Source: Psococerastis gibbosa
Taxonomy: Eukaryota; Arthropoda; Insecta; Psocodea; Psocidae
Direction: 5' to 3'
Assembly: GCA_963971405.1 (NCBI GenBank)
Contig: OZ020492.1
Location: 2,480,001-2,544,000 of the forward strand
Length of the DNA: 64,000 bases
The notes beneath the pieces were generated by a model. That model did not search any database. It was not told where the DNA came from and saw only the letters and a program-made list of their open reading frames with translations. Each line of letters opens with the position of its first letter. Within the stretch, counting starts at the first letter, position 1. A program made the position numbers and the translations under genes. Shown here piece after piece: positions 21,201-33,455 of this stretch.

Positions 21201-23522
21201 TACCGAACCATTCGAGCACAATATAATGACTTTTGTTCTATTGCTAAATCTACCTTGCAGAGTTAGGGCTACAAAAACCATTCTCACTATTTTTTTTAAT
21301 AACTTTTTTTTGGCTCGATTGGCTCTAACAACGATGGTGGAAACCACCCTAAGTAGGAAGTAGCGTTACATTCGGGATAAGAAAAACAGACTACAAGGAG
21401 TACCAGAGTGGCTACCGTCTGTTTGGCCAAATCCCCCCTGCATCAGCCTTACTGTTATTATTACAGTATTATAATTTCTGGCCGGATATATTGCATTCTC
21501 CTGTGCAAAATACAGGTTAAGAGGGACCACCACACGGTTTTTTGCAAGTTCAATTCCTTAGGAAAACTCGATCGTGTGGTGTCATAAACTAGAATACATC
21601 TTCCTCTCCATTTCGATACTATAACCTGGACCCTCCACGCTTCGAAATGTTTATGTGAGGCATAGTCGAGGCAGGCTATGCAATGTAACAAGAGGATGCT
21701 GCCATACTCCATGACAATGACGTCAGAATGCTTGCAGCTGTTATGTTGTGTGGTGGCACCCCCATGATCTAGTGCATGCCTCCTCTATTCCTCACAAGAA
21801 TATTTCTAAGCGTGGTTCTAAGCTTTGTACCTCAGTGGCTTCCACCAACACCATTCGGCCATTAATGCGGAAGACGTGAAAATACTAAAAGCCCATAACT
21901 GTGTTGTTAAACGTCATACTATAAAATAATATCTATTTCATGGCAACTCATTGATGGCTCTATAATTTCCAGTGAAATATGAATTTGTGCAAACAACTAG
22001 TGCGGTGTCTGATCCGATTTCCCCTTAGTGCATATTAAATAAAATAGCATATACAATGTATATAACATATTATACAACATAACATGATGGTTAATGAAAT
22101 AAAATAATTAAACATTTTAGGTATGCGCCACCTTACATGTTTGATGGGAAGGTCTATCCAAGATACTTGTCTGGAACCGGCTATCTGATGGACCGACACG
22201 CCGCCAAGAAACTCTATGATGCTGCATTGGTCACTCCATTCTTCCATTTAGAGGATGTTTACATTACTGGTGAGCTGTGCTTTTTTTATATTTAGGCCAC
22301 TTGTCTGATTATTAACTTTGTTCGTTGACAGGCATGATAAATTACAACAAGACGAAGTCTCAGATAGCCGATAAGCCCGACAATAACCACATCTTACTGT
22401 GCTAGATTCGCAATCGAGCCGTAATTAAATTCACAACATTGCTTAGTTGTTGCCCCTGATATATAGTCTCCTTATAAATTTACCTTCGGTGCAAAGCAAT
22501 AAGTTGGAACCAGAATTAATATAATTATATTGATAATATCAAAAATATGCCAAAATTTCGCTGCGGCTCCGGCAGGTAATTAGTATTGAAAATTTTTCGA
22601 CAAGTCTCATTTATGAGTAGAAACTGTTAAGATGTTGTAGAAGTAATAATGATGAATATTTCTAATTTGGAAATGCAGTACGTACAAAGCTGAACTCCCA
22701 TCTCATCATTTCTTTACACTTCTCAAACTGACCTCTAAAGAGCCCGTGCGTACCTGCTTATCTTTTTACACTTCCACAGAAGCACGCAATAATACTGACT
22801 TTACTTGATATGCGTCTGAAAGGTTTTTGTTTGGGAAACAGACTGACATTATTATATGGTAATAATATGAGCCAATAATATTGGAACAGCAGAATCCGAG
22901 CTAATGGGCTATGTTCAGTGCAAGAGCTTGCGCAGTGGACTTCTTTAGTGGCACTACGAAACTTATATCTTAGAGGTTGAGTTGCAACTGGCACCAGGGT
23001 GTCTTCCCTTTCCACCACTTCCCACTTCCTAGTATAAATAATAGTTCACATCCCGAACCAAAGCAGTTGCTACCAAGCCTCCTACAGACAAGCTTTGTCA
23101 CCAACATCGTGCCTCCGAAATACAATCTTCGAAATCTACATCACGCCACTGAATATGACTCCCGAAACTGTTGACAAAACGCTTGGAAGTACGCTTTCAC
23201 CGTTTCGCATTAGCCCGGATTCTCCTGTTCCATCAATATTATTTATGCCAATGTTTTGGTTTTTTAATTAGGAATGTGTGCCAAGAAAGCTTATATTAAA
23301 CCAAGGTACCACGCTGGATTCTCCTACCAAACACGGCCTCTTGATCCCTGCATCTATATCAACAACGATTACATAATTACCAGCCACCGTGTCAGCACAG
23401 AAAAGATGAGACAACTCTGGAATGGACTCAACAACAATACTTGCTTGGTGAACCGGAGGAGGACTACGGTTAGGGCGGGGCGAAGACAGCCGTTGCCTCG
23501 AAGGAACAGTCGCTGCACCTAA
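18040..23522 (+). CDS. Beta-1,3-galactosyltransferase family protein (GT31), five coding exons
   Basis: Joined exons 18040-18220, 19576-19823, 20728-21008, 22121-22269 and 23272-23522 give 369 codons plus stop, the usual length for this family. Every intron is GT..AG and the phases run 1, 0, 2, 1. The protein is a type II Golgi enzyme: short cytoplasmic tail, membrane anchor at about residues 30-52, then the catalytic domain. Family motifs in order: ERTAIRETWG (112-121), INFLVG, DIIQENFVDSYNNLTLK (154-170), KSDDDMF with the metal-binding DDD at 193-195, YPRYLSGTGYLMD, and LEDVYITGMCA. Six N-glycosylation sequons. It is expected to add galactose (or a related sugar) in beta-1,3 linkage from UDP-sugar to glycolipids or glycoproteins. 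Relation to Drosophila brainiac or vertebrate B3GALT1/5 cannot be settled by eye. The introns hold hairpins and MITEs, and a 121-bp-arm foldback follows the stop codon. Confidence 0.9.
18221..19575 (+). other. Intron 1 of the galactosyltransferase gene
   Basis: 1355 bp, GTGAGT..TTTTTAG. Holds G/C-rich transposon-end-like tracts (18343-18353 and 18809-18840, the latter with TGGTTGCGCTACTGATGG resembling a hAT right end) and the perfect hairpin at 18873-18923. No coding sequence seen. Confidence 0.75.
18873..18923. repeat. Perfect 23-bp hairpin with 5-nt loop
   Basis: Arms 18873-18895 and 18901-18923 are perfectly complementary (ACACTTATGCACTGGAAACC.. and its complement) around the loop CATAA. 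Located in intron 1 of the galactosyltransferase gene, so it would be transcribed. It may be a microRNA-like hairpin, a recent microinversion-type event, or an assembly artefact. Confidence 0.9.
19576..19823 (+). CDS. Beta-1,3-GalT exon 2: stem and start of catalytic domain
   Basis: Follows GATCTTTTTAG. Completes Val61 and codes for 62-143, including the stem with NET sequon, FVERTAIRETWG and KINFLVGVS. Ends TTGCAA|GTAAGT in phase 0. The TWG block marks the start of the GT31 catalytic domain. Confidence 0.9.
19949..20293. mobile_element. MITE-like element with 19-bp inverted ends in intron 2
   Basis: TACTATCCCTTTTTGCCGT at 19949-19967 is matched by its complement at 20275-20293, with extra similarity outward (GGCC and TTAGG on each side). 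About 345 bp including the ends. Non-coding interior; target duplication not resolved. Confidence 0.7.
20728..21008 (+). CDS. Beta-1,3-GalT exon 3: DDD motif exon
   Basis: Follows TTTCTGCAG. Codes for 144-236 and two bases of Trp237, in order DIIQENFVDSYNNLTLK, FILKSDDDMFVHV and LVGELICDAKP. The DDD coordinates Mn2+ and the UDP-sugar in this family. Ends AAATG|GTAAGT (phase 2). Confidence 0.92.
21009..22120 (+). other. Intron 3 of the galactosyltransferase gene
   Basis: GTAAGT..CATTTTAG, 1112 bp. Contains a decayed SINE-1-like tail near 21235-21290 (TTGTTCTATTGCTAAATCTA..GAGTTAGGGC) and a small inverted repeat at 21517-21582 (CACCACACG/CGTGTGGTG). The open frames here are not coding. Confidence 0.7.
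22121..22269 (+). CDS. Beta-1,3-GalT exon 4: acceptor-site exon
   Basis: Follows AAACATTTTAG. Completes Trp237, then YAPPYMFDGKVYPRYLSGTG, YLMDRHAAKKLYDAAL and FFHLEDVYITG. 'YP.Y.SG.GY' and 'EDV' are invariant signatures of GT31 enzymes; ED is near the acceptor and likely base. Ends ACTG|GTGAGC (phase 1). Confidence 0.92.
22880..23220. repeat. Decayed palindromic PLE-A ends in intron 4
   Basis: GGAACAGCAGAATCCGAGCT at the left and CCGGATTCTCCTGTTCC at the right are inverted. Between them CCTCCGAAATACAATCTTCG and CTTGGAAGTACGCTTTCACC match PLE-A ends. The ribozyme-like core is lost (GACAAAACGC in place of GACGAAACGT). Older than the copy at 63185. Confidence 0.75.
23272..23522 (+). CDS. Beta-1,3-GalT exon 5: C-terminus
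   Basis: Follows TTTTTTAATTAG. Completes Gly287, then MCAKKAYIKPRYHAGFSYQ, CIYINNDYIITSHRVSTEKM and a basic C-terminus, ending at TAA 23520-23522. 'TG.C......P......F' after EDV and the '..HR(V/F)...+M..LW' tail are usual for the family. Confidence 0.9.
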
Positions 23523-23570
23523 AACCATACATGCCAATCGCTATCTTCAGAAATGCATCGGGTTTAGAAA

Positions 23571-23879
23571 CAACCGGGCACCCCCACAAGTCGAGCTACA
23601 CAGGAAACATCGATTGTAGGGATATCATTGAGACATTAGTAGAAAGAAGAACTGTTCCTATACATCACTTACACCAATTATGATTGGTCACAGTTGTAAT
23701 AATCGTTCCGCCGGACACTTCACACAATCCGTTTTTATTCAAATTAAGTTCCGTTAACGTGACCAATCGGTGAATTCACATGCATTATATAGACATGTAG
23801 AATATCCCTTATTCTTTCTACTATTGTCTCAATGATTGCTCAACCATTGACATTTCCTGTTGAGTTCTTCCCCCGGTTG
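23571..23879. repeat. Foldback element with 121-bp arms just after the GalT stop codon
   Basis: Left arm 23571-23691 (CAACCGGGCACCCCC to ATTGGTCAC) and right arm 23759-23879 (GTGACCAATCGGTG to CCCCCGGTTG) pair imperfectly around a 67-bp loop. It starts 49 bp after the stop codon, so it is probably in the 3' UTR. It is likely a MITE; no AATAAA was found between the stop and this element. Confidence 0.85.
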
Positions 23880-24374
23880 CCCCTTCACTCTTGTACATTC
23901 TCTTTTTGATATTTTGAAATGCCACATTCACGCGTGGTTGACTTCTGGATAGAAGTTCGCGCATAATATTAATATTAGACTTTAATGGTCAAGATTAAGT
24001 TCCTTTGATATGAGCAGTAGAAGAACAAAGTATTTGTAGTCCGTAAATTTTCTTTAGTGACTAATTCTGATGAGGCATTGAAATTCTGATTTCACATTGG
24101 GAACGTTGTTATATCAGCATCATTTTCTCATCCACAAATATTTATTAATTGAGAAATAGTTTGTTTAGTTGGTGGGCATTGTGTTAGAATGAAAAAGAGG
24201 ACTCTTTAATTAACACCCCACTACTTGACTTGATTTCAAAATGGATACCGATCAAGAAATATATGCCTATAGTCTAGCCATTTGTATTTGTGGTCATCCC
24301 AGTTTTCATCTTGGACTGTTTTCGTTACGTATTGACTATTGTCCGGCATTCGTTCCAAGTGCTCCAGTCACTCC

Positions 24375-24630
24375 GGACTTGGGCCGGCCGCCTTACCAAG
24401 TTGAATCCAGCGGACCAGAGCAGGTTCAAAGATGCAGATAACTTGGTCGTGTGCACAGTGCCGGTTGGGCAACATGGTAGAACTTGTCCTGGTCACCTCC
24501 GAACTAATCGTGTGACTTCACTGTGTTTCCCAAGTGGTTCGGAATCCACTATAATCAGAAGGTCCACTGTCCTATGGGCCCACACCGTGGCCTGGGACTG
24601 TGCCCAACCATACTACTACTACTGCACTCC
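24375..24630 (+). repeat. Dispersed repeat family W, copy 2
   Basis: Nearly identical to 460-715 over the whole length, including GCCGGCCGCC, GTCCTGGTCACCTCCGAACT and TGGGCCCACACCGTGGCCT, and ending in CTACTACTACT. Copies this alike suggest recent spread. Confidence 0.85.
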
Positions 24631-24956
24631 GGACTTGTTTAAGGGTTAGCCATAACTTTGGATTAATATTTGTCGTTGTATGCGTTCTCAACACACAATA
24701 GTATTATAAATTGGTAGGAACAATATCGGATCCACTTAATGTCATTATGTCCGACAGAATGGGCTGTTTTTTTAAACGAATACGTTAGTATTATGACACT
24801 TGTTCAGCTTTCACGTTAAACTTGCGGGTAATCAATGAGTGACAATAACCTTACGAATTCAGGATCCATTCTTCTCCCTTATTGGTTACCCGCATGAGGA
24901 AACGCAAATTGGCCAAGTGTGGACATGGCACTATTGCTCTCCAACTTGGGGGTTTC

Positions 24957-25161
24957 ATTATTTTTTTTTTATTTTTTTATTTTTTTTTATTTTTTTTTAA
25001 AAGATTAATCGCATACAAACAATTTAATGAATGTATCCGATTGACCTCTTCAGTCGCCTCTGTAGGTTAGTACCTGTGTTGAGCTACGACACGTCTCCGA
25101 TCGCATGGCGTGTAAAGACTCACATATGTGTAAGCACGTTACCACCTGGCCATCGAAGTCG
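24957..25161 (-). repeat. SINE-2 copy
   Basis: A long T-rich tract (24959-25000) is the complement of the A tail. It is followed by TTAATCGCATACAAACAATT, GACACGTCTCCGATCGCATG and CTGGCCATCGAAGTCG, matching the family in full. Confidence 0.85.
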
Positions 25162-25169
25162 ATTACACA

Positions 25170-26630
25170 TTAACAATTAACTGAATGAACTTCTGTGTGG
25201 CCTGATTTCAGTGTTACGAAATCGAATTAAGCTGCTCAACTTTTGCTTATTGATTTTAGTTTAAATTCTAAGCGTATGATTAGTATATACTTCTCTACTA
25301 CTGAGTCTCGGCTTGACATAGCCCTGCAAGTTTGTAATTTTGCTTTGTATTCAAAAGGGATGAAAAATAGGCATTTGACAAGTTTTGTAATGTCATATAA
25401 TCCCATGGATTTTCCCTTGTTAGGCGGAAATTAGAGGCTATGGACGGCATAAAATTACCACTTCAAGTTTTTACATTTTTTATTTAATTTACTATGCAAT
25501 TTAATTCATTATTAGAATATTCAAGTAGCAAATGACTATTTCTTACGTCATACAAAGCATTTTTTGATTTTTGATGTTGTAATTATTTCATGGGGACTAT
25601 ATGTTCTCACAATGAAAAAGAAATTCTTGAAAAATAAATATTAAAGTAAAAAAAATACGTAGACTGACAGATTTTGAAAAATGCGCGTATTCGAATTAAA
25701 GTAGCATTCGTTGGTACGACGTAACTATACAAATTTTCAAACGTTGCTTGGAATGTCCTTGCCTCATAACTTCCGACATACTCGGTTATTATCATTGATA
25801 TTATTATATAGCTGCTGGTAAGCTATTGCGTATAAGGGTCTTCTTGCACTACAAGCTTCACGAAACGTTAAAAAATTTATCAGTTTAAATCTACTTTTAT
25901 CTTGTTAGTTTGCTCTTTATTTCCAAGTATTTATTTATTTTATGTATCTTCGTAAAGGTATGTTCTGGTGCTTTAAAATTTATTTATTATTGTACGTAAT
26001 GTTAAGATAAAATAAACTCTAAGGATTCGGTATGATAATAATGTTCACGGAGAAATATTTTACATCAATGTATATTTTCCTGTAAATAAGACACGCAGAG
26101 GTGGGCAGAGAAGTTTATAATTTCACTCGATGACTATTAATGCTGTATTAAACTTTGGGGTGCATTAGAAAAGTTATGGGCCTTTAGGAATGCATTATAA
26201 AATAATAATAATAACAGACACTCATCAATTGCGGATACACAACCGTCTGATTCTGATGATGGTTCGGTTTGTATTACCCAATTCTGAGAAATTATTTCGG
26301 TACCAAAAATTTCTACATTCAGTTTACACCTATTTTATACTACGGTAAATATTCATGTTAGAAGACTGAGCGTGCTTTCAATTTTAATTCACTCATCCAC
26401 AAAATTGGCTCTTCGCCAATCGTATAGCTTGTGGAAATACCTTTCTTGTTGGTAATCTCTACTTGCAGCCGTTTGCCGTCCGACCAATCTGAACACTATG
26501 TACCCTATTGACTGGCATACTCTCTAGTGTCAATAACCGTGTACACGATAAATATTGCCAGTAACCTGTCAAACTAGTCACACTTGGTCTGATGGGAGTT
26601 GGTATTTTTTTTCAATTGCATTTGCTATTA
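25170..26630. other. Intergenic sequence; no gene recognised
   Basis: AT-rich sequence between two SINE-2 copies. Nothing conserved or coding is evident. Confidence 0.4.
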
Positions 26631-26635
26631 TGATT

Positions 26636-26798
26636 TTTTTTTTTTAAATTAAAGGTTAATCACATACAGACAATGTAATGAGTACCCGATTGACGTCTTT
26701 AGTCGCCTATACAGGGTAGTATCCGTGTTGAGTTGCGACGCGTCTCCGAACCCATGGCGTGTAGAGACTCGCACAAGTATAAGCACCATCAAAGTCGG
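26636..26798 (-). repeat. SINE-2 copy, diverged
   Basis: Poly-T then AAAGGTTAATCACATACAGA, CGATTGACGTCTTTAGTCGC and GGCGTGTAGAGACTCGCAC. Lacks part of the head, with several differences from the other copies. Confidence 0.8.
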
Positions 26799-26799
26799 T

Positions 26800-29700
26800 A
26801 CATAACATGTAAGAAAACAACGTAAACACATACCGCATATACTGTAATGAGTCTCTCTCCTACCTACAAAAAGATGGATTTGCCCACCCCTGTTTGGCTA
26901 TTTGGATTGTTTTCCATGACAAAATTCTGGAAATGCCGTTGGAATAAGAGATGTCGTGTGGTAAGAGATAAGAGGGAACATGTGTTCTTATCCTAATTAG
27001 GCTACTTAAGATTTCTTCGGACTTGAATTATTTTCTCTTTAATGTATTTACACGAAATACAATAAATTGTCAATAATCGTGGTAGTCCAAATTTTAAAAC
27101 TACATGAATAGTTGTTACAAGTAGTGGGTTTGTAAACTGTTACGCACAAACGTTAACTTTTAGATATCGTACTGTGAATGAAATAAATTCACTTATTTTG
27201 CCTGTAGGTCGTAGGAGAACCAAATTTGTGCCCGAATTTCAAGTTGATTAATTAGTGCATTAGTGCAGTTTAGTAGCTATTGAAAACGAATGTATTGAAA
27301 AAAGTATTTTTTTCGGAAAGTTAATTGGAGACACCTATATATCTCCCTCAATTCAATTAAATATTATGTTTAAACGGTTTTATTTGAATTATCATTTTCA
27401 CAATTATTTAGCTTTTATTTTTAACAAAGAAAAATTGACATTGGATGGGGAATAAAACTTTCACAAAATTCTTAATTCTTCAATATTTTCAGTTTGTTCA
27501 AATCAATGCGGAATACGCAGTTATTAATACAGCAAGAATTATAGCCATATCATCGGGCTGAATTCGGTCTATTTTTGTGGTTGTAGTCTGAGTTGCAAAG
27601 TATGCAGTATGCATTACTTAAAACACTCCCTCGCATTGCTTTACTTAGTACTGTAGCGATGTTGTGACCTTTTCTTCAATTTATTTATGGGTTGTTAATT
27701 TTGTAAGGTGTGTAAACAATGTGAACCTTTTTAATCAAAAAATGCCATACATTTTATAGGAAGTACGATACTGAAAGATTTTTTTCCGTTTTGTCTGCTA
27801 TATTATCATTTTTTTTATATTCTGTGATAACTGTTTTTGGCCAACTCTTAAATGGTGGATTCACCGATAAAGTGCTCCGTACAGTTCACCATATGTATGC
27901 CTCATTCCCGAACAAAGTTCCCTATGAATTTTCGAATCAGCATATAACTGCAACTTGTACAAACTGTATAATAACACTTGTGGTAAAAATAAAACAATAC
28001 TTTGTAAAGTTTTACGTTGTAACATTAAAAATACACAAGTGGTTTCAACTTACGCCTACATAAAGTGAAAAATAACGAATATAGGGAGCATATTAGAATA
28101 CGCCTTTAAAGAAACCATGTTTTCTCTCCGAAAAAATAATAAGCTCGTAAATGAAAAGTGCAGCTTTTAATATAAAAATTACAATAAAATATAGATCTGC
28201 GCCTAAAATCAATGGAATTTTATTGTTTTGTTGTCTGTTTTCATTTTTAAATGTGACTATGTTAAGATTAACTATAATGCCAAAGCGGTGTCTTCGTTCG
28301 AAAATCGCTTTCAAAATTGTCGTTGAAAGTCTCGGTATTGGAAGTGTTGTCTGTAAGGCTTATACTCGTAAGTAGATAACTTCTAATTATTATCGTTTAT
28401 TGCTTCGTGGATATTAGGTGTACATTTTCAAAACTGTAGAAATTTAAAACACATATGATATATTTGAAACTTTTTCATTCCATGATATCATGGAAATTAG
28501 TTGCCCTAGATGGCGTTGAAAAAAATAATAAAGGTACTGCTTTTATAACTAACTAACTAAGTAAGGTAGCTGTGAAACATGCTAGATAACTAGCTTTAGT
28601 AGGGTTTACTCACCTTTTTGCTGTTTTCACTTAGTAACTGTTATATTACCAAACCAATAACACTTTCATAGGGCATATTTGAGCTGAAGCCCCCATTATA
28701 TCGGTAGAATTTGTTTCGGAGATCTGTGTACCATTTCGCGGCATTATAAGACGCTTGCTTGAGCTGCCTTCCTTAGTTTTCAGCCGTGACTAACACTTTT
28801 GTATAGTTTCCATTGCCAATTTTACTCTTAAGTATGTTCATAAGCATTCGTTATAATCAATTAGCACGCTACTTTTAGTTTTGTAGTCGGGCGTGAATTA
28901 TAAGCTCTAATTTTTGCCAAAATTCAACATTTGAGGCTAATATATATTTCAAATATCATCAACACAGTAACCTGAATTACAGTTATCTCAGTAAGAGCTC
29001 ATCTAACTGAAACACTACTTTTTAAAAATGTATTTTTCGTTTTAAATGTTTTCATCTTTGACTTGTTAATCGTTCATGAAATGTTTGTAAAAATTGATGA
29101 CTTGTTATTTTTTTAATAGGCTATTCGATGATACTTTATTTGAATCTCCAGGGATTAAAATTGATAATAGAATTAAAGCATACCAAAGTTATCAATTAAA
29201 AGAAGTCGTAGACTAGAATAGCCCCATAAAGTAAAGTTAAACCACTAATTTGTAATTTTACGTTTAGTCTTAACAATTTCGAAATTCCTTTGAAGGATAG
29301 TGTTGACACACATTTTAGACTATTCAATGCGCAGCCAACGCATTGTTTCCTTCTTGCCGAATAATATCACTTTTCGTAATTATGTGTAATTACTGATGTT
29401 CTATTTATCATATTATTTTCACTAAGCTTATAGGTATTTAATAAGCCGCATCTATAATCTATTAAAAATTAGATTTTGTTATAGTTGAATAATAGCTATT
29501 TTGCATAGATTTTGCTTGTTGTTTACAAACATTTATCGAATAGTGTATTTGAAATTAGATTTTAGGTAAAAAAAATAATACTAGTTAACTAAGTTGCCTC
29601 TAGCAGATATCTTTAGGCTTTTAGTGGATGTGAAAGAACTATTTTATTAGCGAAATGAGTTGTACTAAGTGCTGTGGGATGCGTTTTCGTATCTGTTAGG

Positions 29701-32700
29701 TTAAATGAGATTGCTGGTAAATTCGATGTGTAATAGAGCATATGCAAAAGATGCTATGTTAACCATTATTTTTGTGTACAGTTTTGACAAACTGCCAACT
29801 GCTGATTAGGCTATACATTAATCCTTGTCGTTAATGCATTCAATTGGCAAACATTTTCTCCTTTGAACCCTTCTAACGTACGTTAGTGTTTTTGGTTTTT
29901 GGCTCATTCTCTCTAAAAATCTTACCTCAGTTAAATTTTTAATGCCGTTAATGGCACCCAAATGTATAAAATACCTGTGACCCGTTTGTTTTTATTAGTA
30001 TGACATGCGTGTCATTAAGGTTCATATTATTATATTTCAGATTCGCTACTGATAGTCAAGGAAAAATTCATAGTGGGACACCTTGTTCCCATGGAGAATA
30101 AATGTTCGTGTATCGTGCGTCTTCCGCGCATTGAAACGATGTATTTTGAGACAACTGTGACATTTTTGTAATTTTCCAACTGCGATGAGACCCATGCGTT
30201 GAAAGGGTTTAAGCTTGACACTGCGTCTATGCATGAGCTTCGTTCGCTTGCAGCGTAGGCCTATTGCATATTGAATTTTGAGCTGTAAAGATCCTGTTGT
30301 TACATTTACTCGAGTTATAGAAAGGAATACATGAAAATATGGATGAGAAGGGGATTGCATCAATTTTGAGACGGATTTCGCACAGTGGTCAGTATTCCAC
30401 CCTGGTAAGGTCGATACTCGGTTCGAATCCTGTTTCCGTCAATTTTTCCATGTCTTCCTTTCTCTAATTCTTCTACCTGTTGAGGGTTTCTACTAGGTTA
30501 AATAGGTACTCTGTGCCTCAAATTGTTGTTATATGATAGCGTATAGTATTGAAATTACTCATGTTTGGAATTTACTCCCAATGGAAATTAATTTAATTTT
30601 TAGTACCTTCAGCCTTATCCGGGAATATTATTCTAACAATTAATTTGTGCATACTCTATTTGCGCACGCAGCTTTATTATTGTATGTTAATATTTTCCTT
30701 TAGAATTACCTATTTGTACAGTACGATTTTAATAACATTAATAATACCGCCCCATGGGGGAATTATTGCTTATTTCCTTCCGTTAACTGACTTAGAATTT
30801 GAATGTCCAAATATTGGACCGTAGGTTTCAATCGAGAGCTGATTTATTTATTCCTTGTTTATTATCACTTTACATTCGAAGACATGAGCGGATTTAAGTT
30901 TGTGCCGCTGGACCTTTTGACTAGTACACAGTACCTTCTTAACACCTTCCCTTAGAAGAAAACTATAATTATTGAATTATTACTTTTTGTCGCGCAGCTG
31001 TCGATCCCGGGGGACTTTTGACATTTCTTACCACTCCCTCTATCCGTTGAAACGTCTTGTCACGATCCTATTCATAATCCGATCCTGGTCTGGCTGTCAC
31101 TTCCTTCGGCTTCTTGTGTTTGGACACTTTTGCAATAAACAGAAAAATGATAAATTTTTTACTTAACACTTGCATTCGCACATGTCTGTGATTCATAGTG
31201 CCACCATCAGCAGGTCCTCATATTTTCTTGTCAACATTCCATTATACAATGTCAGTTTCATAATTACTGTGAAATGGTTTGAATAATGTTATTAACATCG
31301 CCGATAAAAATCCACAAAATATTTCACCAGCTCTACCTGTACACCAAAAAAAGAGGAGTGACTCTCAAGTCTTTCTATGTTAGGTTTACCATATATTAAG
31401 CTAATTGCATGCTATGTGAACTTTATTTTATTGTCATGTCAGTGCACGTACTACCTAGACCTGCTAAGAATGAAAGCTCTAAATCAATTAATCATTTTTC
31501 GAAATTAGTTTTTTGGCATTTTCAAATTGACAGGATTATTTTTACAACTAATGTTCTATTAGTTTTCTTACTTTGTAACAACACAAAAAGTACAAAGTAA
31601 TGAAAAATGTTACCTTTTTTTCGATAAGAAATATGGCGATACTTGATTAAAAGCTACGTAACATACTGTATGACACCGGATAGACTTATGAACATATATT
31701 ATGTACTGAATATTATGGCTAATATATTTATTAACTTATTATGTGAGATATACAGTATGACAATTATTGATGACCCTAATTACAATTTTAGGTCTATATA
31801 ATTTTTTCGACTCCTGAATACGGTAACTTTATTGATCAGACTTAAAGTTTTCTCTCTTAGCACGGTAATATAATTGGAAAATATACCAAATTTGGTGGGC
31901 AATTTCCTTTGTTTTGAATTTACTGTAATATTATAGTATTTTCTGTGCAATTCACAATCAGTCAGTTAGAACTAATAACTTAATTAATATCCCCTTGAAT
32001 TGCCTCTCAACATGTCTTCCCTGTTACATTAACATATTTCAGGCTAGTAAAAGTAGCTCCCTCATATTTTCTTTAATATTCGATAATAGAACGCAATGAA
32101 AAAAAAAAATTAATTTTGATGAACACTATTTACGTTAATTCAAAATAATAAGAACATAAAGCCATTAACTACTTGTACATACCACCTACTAATAGATAAC
32201 TACATGCTTTCTTGGCAAAATTATCACTTTAATTGCAATGCAATTTTCAACGCAGGAAAGCAATGTAAGCATTCATTGTTTTTGGGTTGTTTTTTAAATT
32301 AAAGGATAATAATTGTAATAAAAATAAGTAAAGTGCATTTCACAATTAGCCTTTTGGAATCGCTGATTTCATCGTCGTAGGAGCGGTTACATCTGTGTTC
32401 AACATTGCTAAGTGTATAAGAACTCTGTTGAAAGTGCGATGATCTGCAGTTTTACGGGTATTTCCTCAATTCACAACCAGTCATTCTGTAAATACCCCTT
32501 TGTGTCTATTTAGATGTACGTTAAAAATAGCTTTGTGTGCGTAATTAATGATATTAATCATTGGAAATTTTTATTTAAATTGTATCTATATTTAATATGC
32601 ATCTAATCAGAAAACTTCTCTTACTGATGAATACTTGCAACCCGAGTTCGTCTATTTAGAATTACACATTGCAGGCTGTACTTAGGTTGTATAGCTTTAT

Positions 32701-33440
32701 AAGTTGTTTCCCTAAATGTTCCGTTAAATGTTTTTTTTTTTCAAACTCGTATTCATCAGTGAATGTGGGTATGATGGTGGAAAATACTTACCGTACCTAA
32801 CTAAAAATATTTTTTAACTTGGCTGTCAATTCAGTGTATCTAGTGGAAGAGCAAGAACAATCAAATGAAATTGCCAGTAAATTAAGCATCTGGACGGGAT
32901 GCAGTTTTTTAATTTTTGTAATTCTATTTCAGGCATAATTTTAGAAGCTTATAAGCGAAATGTATGTTTTGTCAAATGTCTTTTGTAATTGAAACACTCG
33001 TTTTAAAGGGCGGCCTACACGGGCGTTACTTTTACGTAAAATATACCCTGAACGCACCTGTTTTCAATGTTCTAATCGGGAATAGTATAAGTAAACTAGT
33101 TTGAACTAGTCTTTATAGAATTTTTAAATTAAATGAACATCTGCTAATACTGTCCCTAGTGACCTTGTTATATATGATAAATCATGCAAAATTGACAAGG
33201 AAGCTGCAGCTGTTAAATGCTGCTATTAAAATAGTTGTAGCCTATCATCTTGCACATTAATTTGTAATCTCAAACATGGTATTGTTTATTTCTTTATGTT
33301 TTCCATATTTAAAACTGTGAAAACTAATAACGTTATAACATGTTGGCCGTTAAAAATATATAATACTCAAAACTACGATAGAGTAATTTCCAAAATTGGC
33401 AAGTACGGTACTTAACTTGCGAAAATAATGCAATCCACCG
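26800..33440. other. Long AT-rich, repeat-poor interval
   Basis: Unlike the rest of the window, this 6.6-kb stretch shares almost no repeat with other positions. It has no convincing open frame: the frames at 27791-28063 and 28151-28375 lack motifs and biased codon use. The only structured feature I see is the tRNA-like sequence at 30370-30440. Confidence 0.5.
30370..30440 (+). tRNA. tRNA-like sequence, anticodon GGT (Thr), probably a pseudogene or SINE head
   Basis: GACGGAT and TTCCGTC form a 6-bp acceptor stem. CCACC/GGTCG around the loop CTGGTAA gives anticodon GGT with 4 of 5 stem pairs. GGTTCGAATCC is a perfect B box and CACAGTGGTCAG resembles an A box. TTTTT follows at 30443-30447, a pol III terminator. 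The T stem and D stem pair poorly, so it is not a convincing functional tRNA. Confidence 0.5.
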
Positions 33441-33455
33441 CTAGAGTCAGATGAT

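Noticed and set aside
28093..28375. Overlapping 73- and 74-codon frames on both strands
   Set aside because: AT-rich chance frames with hydrophobic bias and no splice or motif support.
30046..30363. 105-codon frame on the - strand
   Set aside because: No motif, no splice context, and upstream of a tRNA-like sequence; treated as chance.
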